Source: Mesoflavibacter sp. (GTDB taxonomy: Bacteria > Pseudomonadota > Alphaproteobacteria > UBA8366 > Aestuariispiraceae). Taken from it: 64,000 nucleotides of DNA. Both the position numbers and the translations under genes were made by a program. The notes below the pieces were generated by a model. That model was not told the origin of the DNA, made no database searches, and worked only from the letters and a program-made list of their open reading frames with translations. Location of the stretch: the NCBI GenBank assembly GCA_017792345.1, contig CP051228.1:1612001-1676000 (forward strand), given 5' to 3'. Below are positions 56,201 to 64,000 of this stretch, piece after piece (position 1 is the stretch's first letter; each line of letters opens with the position of its first letter).

Positions 56201-56288
56201 ACTGGCGCCCCGATTCAACGATTACGCCCATCTGGCACGGATCAAGGAATGGTCGCTGGGCACGGCAGGCGGGGAGGAGAGCGCATGA
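53247..56288 (+). CDS. addB: Double-strand break repair protein AddB
   Basis: A 1013-residue AddB, partner of AddA in the RecBCD-like helicase-nuclease that processes DNA ends. The C-terminal nuclease has the catalytic AILDYKTG motif preceded by an upstream acidic pair (AEADRIDLF). I see no Walker A GxxGxGK near the N-terminus (region VILLPTRRACRSLREAF). From about residue 734 to the end there is no cysteine, so the Fe-S cluster of Bacillus-type AddB is missing; this is the alphaproteobacterial form as I recall it. GTG start at 53247 after a 52-base gap; it overlaps addA by four bases. Confidence 0.93.
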   Translation: MTQLYSIPSWRPFVDALAEGLLARTATDPLALSDYVILLPTRRACRSLREAFLRQTGGKAMLLPRMRPIGEVDEEELVLTAPGDESGALADLVDLPLAISTTERVLRLTELVKALRNAQAKADPALDEIGPDQALLLAKELARLLDQVQTEGLTLDNLESLVPEEYADHWAQTVVFLNILRSEWPDYLAASGEIDPAERRSRLMRAQAQAWRDAPPAHPVIVAGSTGSIPATADLIVTVSQLPSGAVVLPGLDRVLAEEDWPAVRRDPTHPQFGLALLLEKLGADRDSVSEWTVPEDTPAQRAARTRLIAEALRPAETTDRWRSLDRIDPAAFDGVEWLAAPSPAAEAELAAQCLREVLEVPGKTAALVTPDRMLARRVAAQLDRWGIRIDDSAGRPLSQTEAGRFFRLTAEAVAARLSPVALLALLKHPMAALGGRPKDMRRAVRNLEIACLRGPKPSGGAEGLRRAIEARRTDPHGPAAEILDDAARLTDAIDAALSPLTDLLTAGRAPFDTVLTAHIRAAENLAAREDRPGADSVWRDDDGEALADFIHDLIPHAGLLGPVGSGDYVALIDALMQGKTVRPRHGAHPRLAILGPLEARLQHADRFVLAGLNEGIWPPEPGDDPWMSRAMRRDFALPAHERRIGLAAHDFAQACGAPEVVLLRAEKSGGQQTVPARWLERLATLTERLGLEDRLPKNNGRSALRLSWQKDLDRRDRLPVLGRPAPTPPAEARPTRLSATRIELLMRDPYSIYAQYVLRLDVLDPLEADLGAADKGTIIHRALDAFTKSYPDTLPDDAEARLLAFGEEAFGAQVLANPAVKAFWWPRYIRIAQWFLAQEAARRARLAASHTEIKGSLKIPTARGAFTLSAEADRIDLFRTGGYAILDYKTGFVPSKKSVADLTAPQLPLEAAILKAGGFPGVAPGPVVELSYWKLSGGDPPGSIQTDGKLDADALAEAVAEKLTALVQAYELEPTPYPAVPRAELAPRFNDYAHLARIKEWSLGTAGGEESA

Positions 56289-59200
56289 GCGACGCGGCCG
56301 CCGCCCCGAAACCCGATCCCGACCTGATCCAGCGCCGGGCCGCCGATCCCAAGGCCAGCGTCTGGGTCGCGGCCAGCGCCGGCAGCGGCAAGACCAAGGT
56401 CCTGACGGACCGGGTGCTGGCATTGCTGGTCGACGGAGCCGCCCCGGATGGCTTGCTCTGCGTCACATTCACCAAGGCGGCCGCGTCGGAAATGGCCAAC
56501 CGCATTCACCGCCGCCTGTCGCAATGGACGCGGTTGAGCGATGCCGAACTGGAAAACGCCATCCGGCGCCTGGATGGCGGCCGTGTCACGCCGGAGAAGA
56601 TGAACCGCGCCCGGCGCCTGTTCGCCCAGGTTCTGGACCTTCCCGGCGGGCTGCGCATCCGTACCATCCACTCCTTCTGTCAGTCGGTTCTGGGCCGGTT
56701 TCCATTGGAGGCGCGCGTCGCCCCCAATTTCGAGGCCATGGACGAACGCCAGGCGTCGGAAGCAATGGACCTGGCGCAGGAGACGGTCCTGCGTGCTGCT
56801 CTGGCCGGCGGGCCGCTTGGCGCCGCGCTGGAACAGATCACCGCCCGCGCGGTGGAAAGCGGGTTCTCCGATCTGATGGGCGAAATGTCCCGCCGCCGGG
56901 CCTGGCTGTCCGAAACCTTGCGCCAATGCGGCGGCGTCGACGGTGCGATCGCCAGTCTTTACGAAGCCCTGGGGGCGGAACCGGAGCTGGACGAGGGGAC
57001 GATTGTCGCCGAAGCCTGTGCTCACGGAGCCTTGGACGGCGCGGCCCTACGCCGGGTGGTGGCGGTGCTGCGCGATTTCGGCGGCAAGGCGAATGAGGAG
57101 CGATGGCCCGTCATCGAGGCCTGGCTGAACGGCGGCCCCGAAACCCGGATCGCGACATTCGACCGTTACTTCCGCGCCCTCATCACCGACAAGGGCACGC
57201 CGAACACCCGTATCCTGGTCAAGAAAGTCGTGGAGGCGAGCCCGGACAGCGCCCAGGCGGTGACCGCGGAGCAGGAGCGTCTGCTGGCCGTCGATGCGCG
57301 GATCCGGCGTCAGGGCACGGCCCGGGCCAGCGAGGCTCTGTTGCGGCTGGGCGCGGCAGTCCTGCGCGCCTATGAGGACTACAAGCGGGCGACCGCGCGG
57401 CTGGATTACGACGATCTGATCCAGAAGACAGGCGCGCTTCTGACCCGCGACAATGTTCCCTGGGTCCTGTTCAAGCTGGATGGCGGCCTGTCGCATCTGC
57501 TGATCGACGAGGCACAGGATACCAGCGGCGAGCAACGCCGCATCGTCGACGCATTGATCGGCGAGTTTTTCTCCGGCGCCGGCGAGCAACGCACCCTCTT
57601 CGTGGTCGGCGATGCCAAGCAATCGATCTACAGTTTCCAGGGCGCCGATCCGGAAGGCTATCGCGCCTGGCGCGACAGCCTGTCCCAAACTGCCGAATCC
57701 GGCGGCACGACGATCCGCCCCGTCCCGATGGAAGTGTCCTTCCGCTCCGTGCAGGCGGTGCTGGACGCCGTTGACGCGACTTTCGCCCAACCGCCGGCCA
57801 GTATTGGCGTCGTGGGGCCGGACGAACCGCCTCTGCGCCATTACGCCTTCGCGAAGAAGGCACAATTGCGCGGCCGTGTGGAAGCCTGGACGCCGACCGC
57901 ACCCGGCGACGCGGCGGATATCGACCCCTTCGCCCCGCCGGACGCCACCGGGACGCCCGGCGCCGACGCCACACAGATTCTGGCGGCGGGACTGGCCGCG
58001 ACGGTCCGGGACTGGCTGAACAGCGGCACCTTGTTGGAATCCGAGGGCCGGCCGATCCGGGCGGGCGATATCCTGTTCCTGCTGCAGAAGCGTACCGAGC
58101 TGATCGATGCGCTGGTCCGTGAACTGAAACGGCTGGACATCCCCGTCGCCGGGGTCGACCGCATCGCCCTGACCGAACAGATCGCGGTCATGGACCTGCT
58201 GGCGCTGGCGCGCGCGCTGCTGCTGCCCCAGGACGATCTGACCCTGGCCTGCGTGCTGAAATCGCCCTTCGTCGGTTTCGACGACGACGATCTGTTCCGG
58301 ATCGCCCATGGCCGGGGATCGGCCAGCCTGTGGCAGAGCCTGAGCCGGATGCGGCCGGACGACCCACGCTTCGGCGCGGCGGCGGATTGGTTCGACGGGC
58401 TGCTGCAGGCCACGGACAGACTGCCGCCTTATGAGCTGTTCCAGCGCGCGCTGCTGTCGCCCTGTCCGGGGCCGGGCCGCATGGCGGTGGACGAGGCGGT
58501 CTATACCGGCCGTCAGGCCCTGGTCGCCCGGCTGGGCGCGGAGGTCGAGGACCCGTTGGAGGAGTTCCTGAGCCTCGCCCTCGACCACGACGTCAAACGC
58601 ACGCCGACACTGGAAGGCTTCCTGTCCTGGTTCGCGCGCGGCAATACCGAGTTGAAGCGCGACCTGGAAACCGAGGCGCGAGACGAAATCCGCATCATGA
58701 CCGTGCATGGCGCGAAGGGGCTTCAGGCGCCCATTGTCATTCTGCCGGACGCCCTGACCAAAAGCGGCGCCCGCAGCGCCCCGCTGCGCTGGCTGCCCCG
58801 GCCGCAGGGCGGTGCGCTGCCCATCTGGACGCCCTCCGCCCGGTATGAAGAGACCGTTGCCGCCGAGTTGAAGGAGGCGGAGAAGGACGCGGTCGAACGG
58901 GAGTACCGGCGGCTTCTCTATGTCGCGATGACCCGGGCGGAATCCCGCCTGATCGTGACCGGCCGCCTGGCCCGCCAGAAACCGGCGGAAGGGAACTGGT
59001 ACGATCTTGTGACAAGCGGGTTGGAACGGCTGAAGGATACGCGCCAAACCGCGATCTCCCCGGCCCCGGAATGGCAGGCGGAGGCGCTGATTTACGAGAC
59101 CGGTGAGGCCGCTTCCACCGCCATGGTCGCGTCGGAGACGGTGACGGATAGCCCCGGCGCACCGGGATGGCTGACCGCGCCGCCCCCCGGCGAACCGTCC

Positions 59201-59791
59201 CCGCCGAAGCCCTTGGCCCCCAGCCGGCCGGATACAGCCGATCCGCCGGTCCGATCGCCGTTGGATGATGGGGATCCGCTGCGTTTCAAGCGGGGAACCT
59301 TGGTGCACCGGCTGCTGCAGACCCTGCCGGACCTGCCCCCGGCGCGGCGGAACGATGCCGCCGCCCGATACCTCGCCATGCCCGCCCACGGTCTGAGCGC
59401 GGCGCAGCAGGCACAATTGCGGGACGAGACATTCGGTGTCCTTGAACACTCGGCCTTTGCGCCGCTATTCGGGCCGGGAAGCCGCGCCGAGGTGCCGCTT
59501 GCGGGCCTGATCGAGCGGCCCGGCGAATCGACCGGGCCATTTGCGGTTTCCGGACAGGTCGACCGGCTTTTGATCCGGGGGAATGAGATCCTTGTCCTCG
59601 ACTATAAAACGCTGCGTCCGGCACCGGCGGACCCGGAACGCGTGCCAGCCGCCTATCTCGCGCAAATGGCGGGATACCGGGCGATTCTGCGGCAAATCTA
59701 TCCGGACCGCCCCATCCGCTGTGCGCTGGTTTTCACCGAAACGCCACGTCTTGTGCCGCTGCCGGACACGCTGATGGACGCCCACGCTTGA
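56285..59791 (+). CDS. addA: Helicase-nuclease AddA
   Basis: A 1168-residue UvrD-family helicase with a C-terminal nuclease. Walker A is ASAGSGKT (30-37), motif Ia is near FTKAAASEM, Walker B LLIDEAQDTS, motif III VVGDAKQSIYSFQGAD, motif V MTVHGAKGLQ, and motif VI LLYVAMTRAESRL. The nuclease has the VLDYKTLRP motif near the C-terminus with an upstream GQVDRLL aspartate. It forms the AddAB complex for recombinational repair. ATG overlaps the addB stop. Confidence 0.95.
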   Translation: MSDAAAAPKPDPDLIQRRAADPKASVWVAASAGSGKTKVLTDRVLALLVDGAAPDGLLCVTFTKAAASEMANRIHRRLSQWTRLSDAELENAIRRLDGGRVTPEKMNRARRLFAQVLDLPGGLRIRTIHSFCQSVLGRFPLEARVAPNFEAMDERQASEAMDLAQETVLRAALAGGPLGAALEQITARAVESGFSDLMGEMSRRRAWLSETLRQCGGVDGAIASLYEALGAEPELDEGTIVAEACAHGALDGAALRRVVAVLRDFGGKANEERWPVIEAWLNGGPETRIATFDRYFRALITDKGTPNTRILVKKVVEASPDSAQAVTAEQERLLAVDARIRRQGTARASEALLRLGAAVLRAYEDYKRATARLDYDDLIQKTGALLTRDNVPWVLFKLDGGLSHLLIDEAQDTSGEQRRIVDALIGEFFSGAGEQRTLFVVGDAKQSIYSFQGADPEGYRAWRDSLSQTAESGGTTIRPVPMEVSFRSVQAVLDAVDATFAQPPASIGVVGPDEPPLRHYAFAKKAQLRGRVEAWTPTAPGDAADIDPFAPPDATGTPGADATQILAAGLAATVRDWLNSGTLLESEGRPIRAGDILFLLQKRTELIDALVRELKRLDIPVAGVDRIALTEQIAVMDLLALARALLLPQDDLTLACVLKSPFVGFDDDDLFRIAHGRGSASLWQSLSRMRPDDPRFGAAADWFDGLLQATDRLPPYELFQRALLSPCPGPGRMAVDEAVYTGRQALVARLGAEVEDPLEEFLSLALDHDVKRTPTLEGFLSWFARGNTELKRDLETEARDEIRIMTVHGAKGLQAPIVILPDALTKSGARSAPLRWLPRPQGGALPIWTPSARYEETVAAELKEAEKDAVEREYRRLLYVAMTRAESRLIVTGRLARQKPAEGNWYDLVTSGLERLKDTRQTAISPAPEWQAEALIYETGEAASTAMVASETVTDSPGAPGWLTAPPPGEPSPPKPLAPSRPDTADPPVRSPLDDGDPLRFKRGTLVHRLLQTLPDLPPARRNDAAARYLAMPAHGLSAAQQAQLRDETFGVLEHSAFAPLFGPGSRAEVPLAGLIERPGESTGPFAVSGQVDRLLIRGNEILVLDYKTLRPAPADPERVPAAYLAQMAGYRAILRQIYPDRPIRCALVFTETPRLVPLPDTLMDAHA

Positions 59792-59913
59792 TTCCGAATC
59801 CTCCCCTGCCTAGATTCGGATCAGCGATACGGGGCACCTGACAATCGGAAGCCACAACCACCCGACCCGCCGACGGGGTAGACACCGTCCATGACGGGCA
59901 AAGGAGTTACGCC

Positions 59914-60234
59914 ATGAGTACGGTCAACGTCACCGACGACGAATTCGAATCGAAAGTACTTCAGGCCGACGGACCGGTCCTGGTCGACTATTGGGCCGAC
60001 TGGTGCGGTCCGTGTAAGGCCATCGCCCCTGCACTGGATGAAATTTCCGGCGACATGCAGGGCAAACTGACGGTCGCCAAGCTGGACATCGACAGCAACC
60101 CGCTGACCCCGTCGAAATACGGCGTGCGCGGCATCCCGACCCTGATGCTGTTCAAGGACGGCCAGGTCGTCGGCACCAAGGTCGGCGCCGCGAAGAAAAG
60201 CGATCTGGAAAGCTGGCTGAATCAGCACGTCTGA
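59914..60234 (+). CDS. trxA: Thioredoxin
   Basis: A 106-residue thioredoxin with the active site [13 protein letters not shown] (Cys31 and Cys34), cis-Pro in RGIPTLMLF and normal length. Reduces protein disulfides in the cytoplasm. It lies 122 bases after addA, with AAAGGAG upstream of the ATG, and is followed by a strong terminator. trxA after addA is a common alphaproteobacterial order. Confidence 0.97.
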   Translation: MSTVNVTDDEFESKVLQADGPVLVDYWADWCGPCKAIAPALDEISGDMQGKLTVAKLDIDSNPLTPSKYGVRGIPTLMLFKDGQVVGTKVGAAKKSDLESWLNQHV

Positions 60235-60264
60235 TCGACTAATCGACGGCATTTCAATGACGAG

Positions 60265-60289
60265 CCCCCGCCCTTCGGCGGGGGTTTTT
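60265..60289 (+). terminator. Rho-independent terminator after trxA
   Basis: CCCCCGCC and GGCGGGGG form an 8-bp stem with a 4-base loop, followed by TTTTT. It closes the tsaE-trxA run and faces rbfA. Confidence 0.93.
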
Positions 60290-60415
60290 CATTGGAACCA
60301 GACCTTTATCATCGGTTTGGGGCAGCCGCGACCACAACGGCACACGTGTAGAGAACGACCCAGACGCGGTTGAGCCGAGGAAGTTCTGCCTGTGCTAAGG
60401 AAAGCCGTCGATGGG

Positions 60416-60850
60416 TCAGTCGTCGCCGGCGCTGCGGGCGGGATCGTCGTCCTCGTCCGGGTCGTTTGCCGCACCGGGGCGCAGATCGCGCACGACTTCC
60501 GGACGCCGCAGCAGCGTATCGATACGGTTCGCTTCGTCGAAGGAATCGTCGGCCATGAAGCGCAGGCCCGGCGTATACTTCAGGCGGACTTCGCGGGCGA
60601 CCTGACCGCGCAGGAAGGCCCCGGCGCGTTTCAATGCCGAGATGACCTCATCCACATTCTGCCCGCCCAGCGGCAGGACATAGGCCGTCGCGGTCTTCAG
60701 ATCCGGCGTACAGCGCACTTCCGAGACGGTGATCGGCACATTGGTCAGGGCCGGGTCGCGCAACTCGCCCCGGGCCAGAATACGCGACAGCGCGTGCCGG
60801 ATCTGCTCTCCGACACGCAACTGACGCTGCGATGGTTCTTTGTCACTCAC
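60416..60850 (-). CDS. rbfA: Ribosome-binding factor A
   Basis: A 144-residue RbfA, a 30S assembly factor with a KH-like fold. Typical are QLRVGEQIRHALSRIL at the N-terminus, VPITVSEVRCTPDLKTATAYV, and LRFMADDSFDEANRI. The C-terminal tail is acidic (NDPDEDDDP). It is 34 bases downstream of infB, the standard infB-rbfA order; no promoter is seen between. Confidence 0.95.
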   Translation of the reverse strand: MSDKEPSQRQLRVGEQIRHALSRILARGELRDPALTNVPITVSEVRCTPDLKTATAYVLPLGGQNVDEVISALKRAGAFLRGQVAREVRLKYTPGLRFMADDSFDEANRIDTLLRRPEVVRDLRPGAANDPDEDDDPARSAGDD

Positions 60851-60884
60851 ACCCGGACTCCCTCGCCTTGGTCCGGAACGGCGA

Positions 60885-63449
60885 CTACAGCTCGCGCTTC
60901 ACCGACTGCACGTCGAAGCATTCGACCACGTCGCCGACCTTGATATCGTCGTAGTTTTCGAAGGCCATACCGCATTCATAGCCCTGCTTGACCTCGCGGA
61001 CATCGTCCTTGAAGCGCTTGAGCTGTTTCAGCGACCCTTCGTAGATCACCGTATCGTCGCGCAGCAGGCGCACCTTGGCGCCGCGGCGGACTTCGCCATC
61101 GGTGATCATGCAACCCGCGACCTTGCCGACCTTGGTGATCGCGAAGACGTCGCGGATCTCGGCATAGCCCAGGAATTCCTCGCGCTCTTCCGGCGCCAGC
61201 ATCCCCGACAGAACCGCCTTCATGTCGTCGATCAGATCGTAGATGATCGAGTAATAGCGGATATCGACCCCGTCGCGGCGCGCGTGATCGCGGGCCTGGG
61301 GGTTGGCGCGGACGTTGAAGCCGACGATGACACCGCCCGTCGAGGACGCCAGCGTCACATCGGATTCCGTGATGCCGCCGACGGCGCCATGCAGAACGCG
61401 GATCTTCACCTCGTCGGTCGCCAGCTTGTCCAGCGCCGCCGTGATGGCCTCCAAGGAGCCCTGGACGTCGGTTTTGACGACGACCGGAAGCTGCTCCGCC
61501 TCACCCGCTTTGACCTTCTCGAACATCTGTTCCAGCGTGCCTCGGCCGGCGATGGTGAACTGCGCCTCGCGCGCCTTGCGCTGGCGGTAATCAGCAATTT
61601 CGCGGGCCTTGGATTCGTCGGTCAGAACGACGAACTCATCGCCCGCCTGCGGCGTTCCCTGCATGCCCAGCACCTCGACCGGAACCGACGGGCCGGCCTG
61701 TTCGACCGGGCGGCCCTTGTCGTCCAGCAGCGCACGGACACGGCCCCATTCCTGACCGGCAACGAAGATGTCGCCGACCTTGAGGGTCCCGCTTTGCACC
61801 AGGACGGTCGCGACGGAGCCGCGGCCCTTTTCCAGCTTGGCTTCGACGACTGCGCCGCGGGCCGGGGCGGCCGGATCGGCTTTCAGCTCCAGGATTTCCG
61901 CCTGCAGCAGGATCGCCTCTTCCAGCGCGTCGAGGTTGAGCCGCTTCAGGGCCGAAACCTCGATGCAGATCACATCGCCACCCATGTCTTCGGGCACCAA
62001 TTCGTGTTCCAGAAGCTGGGTCTTGGCGCGGGTCGGATCGGCGCCTTCCTTGTCGATCTTGTTGACCGCGACGATGATCGGCACTTCGGCCGCCTTGGCG
62101 TGGTTGATCGCCTCAACCGTCTGCGGCTGGATCCCGTCATCGGCGGCAATGACCAGCACGACGATATCGGTCACCTGGGCGCCGCGCTGACGCATCGACG
62201 TGAAGGCCGCGTGGCCGGGCGTGTCCAGGAAGGTGATCGTGTCGCCCGACGTCATCGTGACCTGATAGGCGCCGATATGCTGGGTGATCCCGCCGGCCTC
62301 GCCCGCCGCGACGTCGGTCGCGCGCAACGCGTCCAACAGCGACGTCTTGCCGTGGTCGACATGGCCCATCACGGTAACGACCGGCGCGCGCGGCACGCCT
62401 TCGCCTTCCGGCACTTCCGGCTTCACCAGAACGTCTTCGACATCGGCTTCCGACACGCGTTTCACGCGGTGGCCGAACTCCTCCACCACCAGTTCGGCGG
62501 TATCGGCATCGATCGCCTGGTTGACGGCCGCCATGACGCCCATCTTCATCAGCGCCTTGATCACGTCCGGCGCCCGTTCGGCCATACGGTTGGCCAGATC
62601 GCCGACAGTGATGGCTTCCGGAATGGTTACTTCGCGCACGACTTTCTCCCCGCGCGACAGACGTTCGCGGTTCTGTTGTTTTTCCCGCTCGCGCGCCCGG
62701 CGCAAAGCGGCCATCGAACGGCCCCGGCTTTCGCCGTCATCGTCTTCCAGGGCCTGCGTAATGGTCAGCTTGCCCTGACGGCGGCGCGGTTCGCCCCGCA
62801 GGCGCATGGTGCCCTTGTTCTTCTTGTCCTTGTCGGCAGCGGCCGGGTCGACCGGCGCTTCGACCTTGGCCTTGGCGCGCGCGGCGTCAGGCTTCTCGGA
62901 CGGCGGCAGCGGAATTTCCTCGGCCGTCGCCGGGGTTTCGGCCTGGGCCGGCTCTTCCTTGGCTTCCGGGGCGCTGGTGGTTTCAGCGGTCTGCTGTTCC
63001 GCTTCCTCGGCCTCGCGGCGGGCCGCTTCTTCCTCGGCCTTGCGGCGGGCCTCTTCCTCTTCGGCCTTGCGGCGGCGCGCTTCCTCGGCGCGGCGCTCGG
63101 CCTCTTCGGCCTCGATCTTGCGGCGCTCTTCTTCCTTCGCGGCGCCTTCCAGCGCGCGCAGGCGGGCCTGGCGTTCGGTTTCGGACAGGCCGTCCAGCGG
63201 ATTTTCCGCGACCAGCTTGTTGCCTTCCTGGGCCGGACGGCGCGCGGCGCCGCCCTTGACGGCCTTCATGTCGCCGCCATCGGTCCGTTCGAAGGAACGC
63301 CGGCTCTTCGTCTCGACGATCACGGTCTTGGAACGGCCGTGACTGAAGCTCTGCCGCACCTGGCCGCTTTCGACCGTCTTGGACAGGCTCAGCTTGCCCG
63401 GTTTCCCGAGTGAAAGCTTGCCGCCGCTCTTAGAAGTTCCGTCGCTCAT
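60885..63449 (-). CDS. infB: Translation initiation factor IF-2
   Basis: An 854-residue IF-2. The N-terminal third is a variable, highly charged Glu/Ala/Arg-rich helix (about residues 90-150) typical of alphaproteobacterial IF-2, followed by the conserved IF2-N segment, the GTPase domain starting around residue 360 with G1 [16 protein letters not shown]3 [10 protein letters not shown] and G4 AVNKID, and the C-terminal domains that bind initiator tRNA. It overlaps the upstream ylxR-like gene by four bases and precedes rbfA. Confidence 0.96.
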   Translation of the reverse strand: MSDGTSKSGGKLSLGKPGKLSLSKTVESGQVRQSFSHGRSKTVIVETKSRRSFERTDGGDMKAVKGGAARRPAQEGNKLVAENPLDGLSETERQARLRALEGAAKEEERRKIEAEEAERRAEEARRRKAEEEEARRKAEEEAARREAEEAEQQTAETTSAPEAKEEPAQAETPATAEEIPLPPSEKPDAARAKAKVEAPVDPAAADKDKKNKGTMRLRGEPRRRQGKLTITQALEDDDGESRGRSMAALRRAREREKQQNRERLSRGEKVVREVTIPEAITVGDLANRMAERAPDVIKALMKMGVMAAVNQAIDADTAELVVEEFGHRVKRVSEADVEDVLVKPEVPEGEGVPRAPVVTVMGHVDHGKTSLLDALRATDVAAGEAGGITQHIGAYQVTMTSGDTITFLDTPGHAAFTSMRQRGAQVTDIVVLVIAADDGIQPQTVEAINHAKAAEVPIIVAVNKIDKEGADPTRAKTQLLEHELVPEDMGGDVICIEVSALKRLNLDALEEAILLQAEILELKADPAAPARGAVVEAKLEKGRGSVATVLVQSGTLKVGDIFVAGQEWGRVRALLDDKGRPVEQAGPSVPVEVLGMQGTPQAGDEFVVLTDESKAREIADYRQRKAREAQFTIAGRGTLEQMFEKVKAGEAEQLPVVVKTDVQGSLEAITAALDKLATDEVKIRVLHGAVGGITESDVTLASSTGGVIVGFNVRANPQARDHARRDGVDIRYYSIIYDLIDDMKAVLSGMLAPEEREEFLGYAEIRDVFAITKVGKVAGCMITDGEVRRGAKVRLLRDDTVIYEGSLKQLKRFKDDVREVKQGYECGMAFENYDDIKVGDVVECFDVQSVKREL

Positions 63450-64000
63450 CCATCGTCCTTTCCGACTGGCCGACCCATGCCGGCCGCCGTCTCTCTAAAA
63501 CCTGTCAACCGCGCGGCTTCCGTCAGGAAGCGGCGGCTCAGACCGCCCGGCGCCAGCGCCGCGTGCACGGCCATGTCCCGGCCGAACGCCTCGCCCAGCT
63601 CCGCGGCGTTCAGTACCGCGACCACCGGCACCGCACCGCCGGCCAGCGCGGCCAGCTTGGCCCGGCCGTCCTCGGCGCCGTCGGAGGCCTGCAGCAGGAC
63701 CGCCGCGCCGGGATCGCCCTTCAGGGCCGCGCGGGTCTTTTCAAACCCGCAGACCGACTCTCCGGCGCGTCGCGCCAGGGAAACGGTTTCGATACAGCGC
63801 CGCGCCAGCAAATCGGCCACTCGGTCGGCCAAATCCGGCGGCGCCGTCACCGCCGCCCGCGCCGCGCGGGCGAACAGCTTCCGATCCAGCGCCGTCTTAA
63901 TGCTTCGCGGATCGGCGCTCAACCACATTCCGCGTCCCGGCAGCTTTGCCGCCAAATCCGGGACAAGCACGCCGTCGGGACCAAGAACGAAGCGGATCAG
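63446..64000 (-). CDS. YlxR/L7Ae-like RNA-binding protein, 5' truncated by window edge
   Basis: The visible part (about 184 residues) begins inside the YlxR (DUF448) domain: [10 protein letters not shown], then [19 protein letters not shown], and continues with an L7Ae-like half ([27 protein letters not shown]). The N-terminus with the usual cysteines lies beyond the window. Such two-domain proteins sit between nusA and infB. Function is RNA-related but not settled. The stop overlaps the infB start by four bases, so it is coupled to infB. Confidence 0.9.
   Translation of the reverse strand: MIRFVLGPDGVLVPDLAAKLPGRGMWLSADPRSIKTALDRKLFARAARAAVTAPPDLADRVADLLARRCIETVSLARRAGESVCGFEKTRAALKGDPGAAVLLQASDGAEDGRAKLAALAGGAVPVVAVLNAAELGEAFGRDMAVHAALAPGGLSRRFLTEAARLTGFRETAAGMGRPVGKDDG

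Overview
The window looks like chromosomal DNA of a GC-rich alphaproteobacterium, most likely a Rhodospirillales-type organism. The evidence is gene content: a DivL-type cell-cycle pseudokinase, a complete System I cytochrome c maturation operon, a bolA / J-domain / cobS / cobT run, an AddAB pair with an AddB of the alphaproteobacterial type, and infB followed by rbfA. There are no insertion sequences, prophage genes, CRISPR arrays or rRNA/tRNA genes. The two edge genes (acnB at the left, a ylxR-like gene at the right) are cut by the window.

Layout. 1-6.2 kb: acnB with its terminator, an unknown membrane protein, and a LysR regulator divergent from a small NTF2-like / SDR / alpha-beta hydrolase operon. 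6.2-13.3 kb: a mostly minus-strand accessory metabolic block holding a fatty-acid-hydroxylase-type membrane enzyme, a phytanoyl-CoA-dioxygenase-type enzyme, a three-part TRAP transporter, a DUF6166 protein and a divergent PanB homologue, with a GntR regulator transcribed away from it. 13.3-19.5 kb: a GFA-type zinc protein, a histidine kinase with a degenerate receiver-like N-terminus, NnrU, two related small proteins, a DMT exporter with a MarR regulator, and a malyl-CoA lyase-like enzyme. 19.6-26.1 kb: xerD, a secreted repeat-like protein, aroK-aroB, a CorC/HlyC-type membrane protein and a DUF2889 protein. 26.1-35.8 kb: bolA, a J-domain protein, cobS-cobT, an unusual enolase-superfamily enzyme, a second sterol-desaturase-type enzyme with a divergent TetR regulator and a clear operator, an MscS channel fused to a cyclic-nucleotide-binding domain, accA and a small cysteine-rich lipoprotein.

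35.8-44.6 kb: cheZ, then ccmABCDEFGHI in uninterrupted minus-strand order. 44.6-47.4 kb: an OmpA-type outer membrane protein with an 18-proline linker, divergent from ahcY. 47.5-60.3 kb: divL, an oppositely oriented ferredoxin-NADP reductase, then a tightly overlapping plus-strand run tsaE-amgK-murU-addB-addA-trxA, linking cell-cycle signalling, tRNA modification, peptidoglycan sugar recycling, double-strand-break repair and redox. 60.4-64 kb: ylxR, infB and rbfA on the minus strand, the usual translation cluster.

Most of the window is ordinary core chromosome. The parts most worth a second look are the PanB-like protein that has lost two canonical metal ligands and sits with a TRAP transporter and oxygenase, the enolase-superfamily protein with replaced catalytic residues, the DivL protein with a tyrosine in the H-box and a badly eroded ATPase domain, and the kinase with a pseudo-receiver. 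I found no convincing wholly new multi-gene defence or mobile system. All family names are from recognition of motifs by eye; no database search was run.
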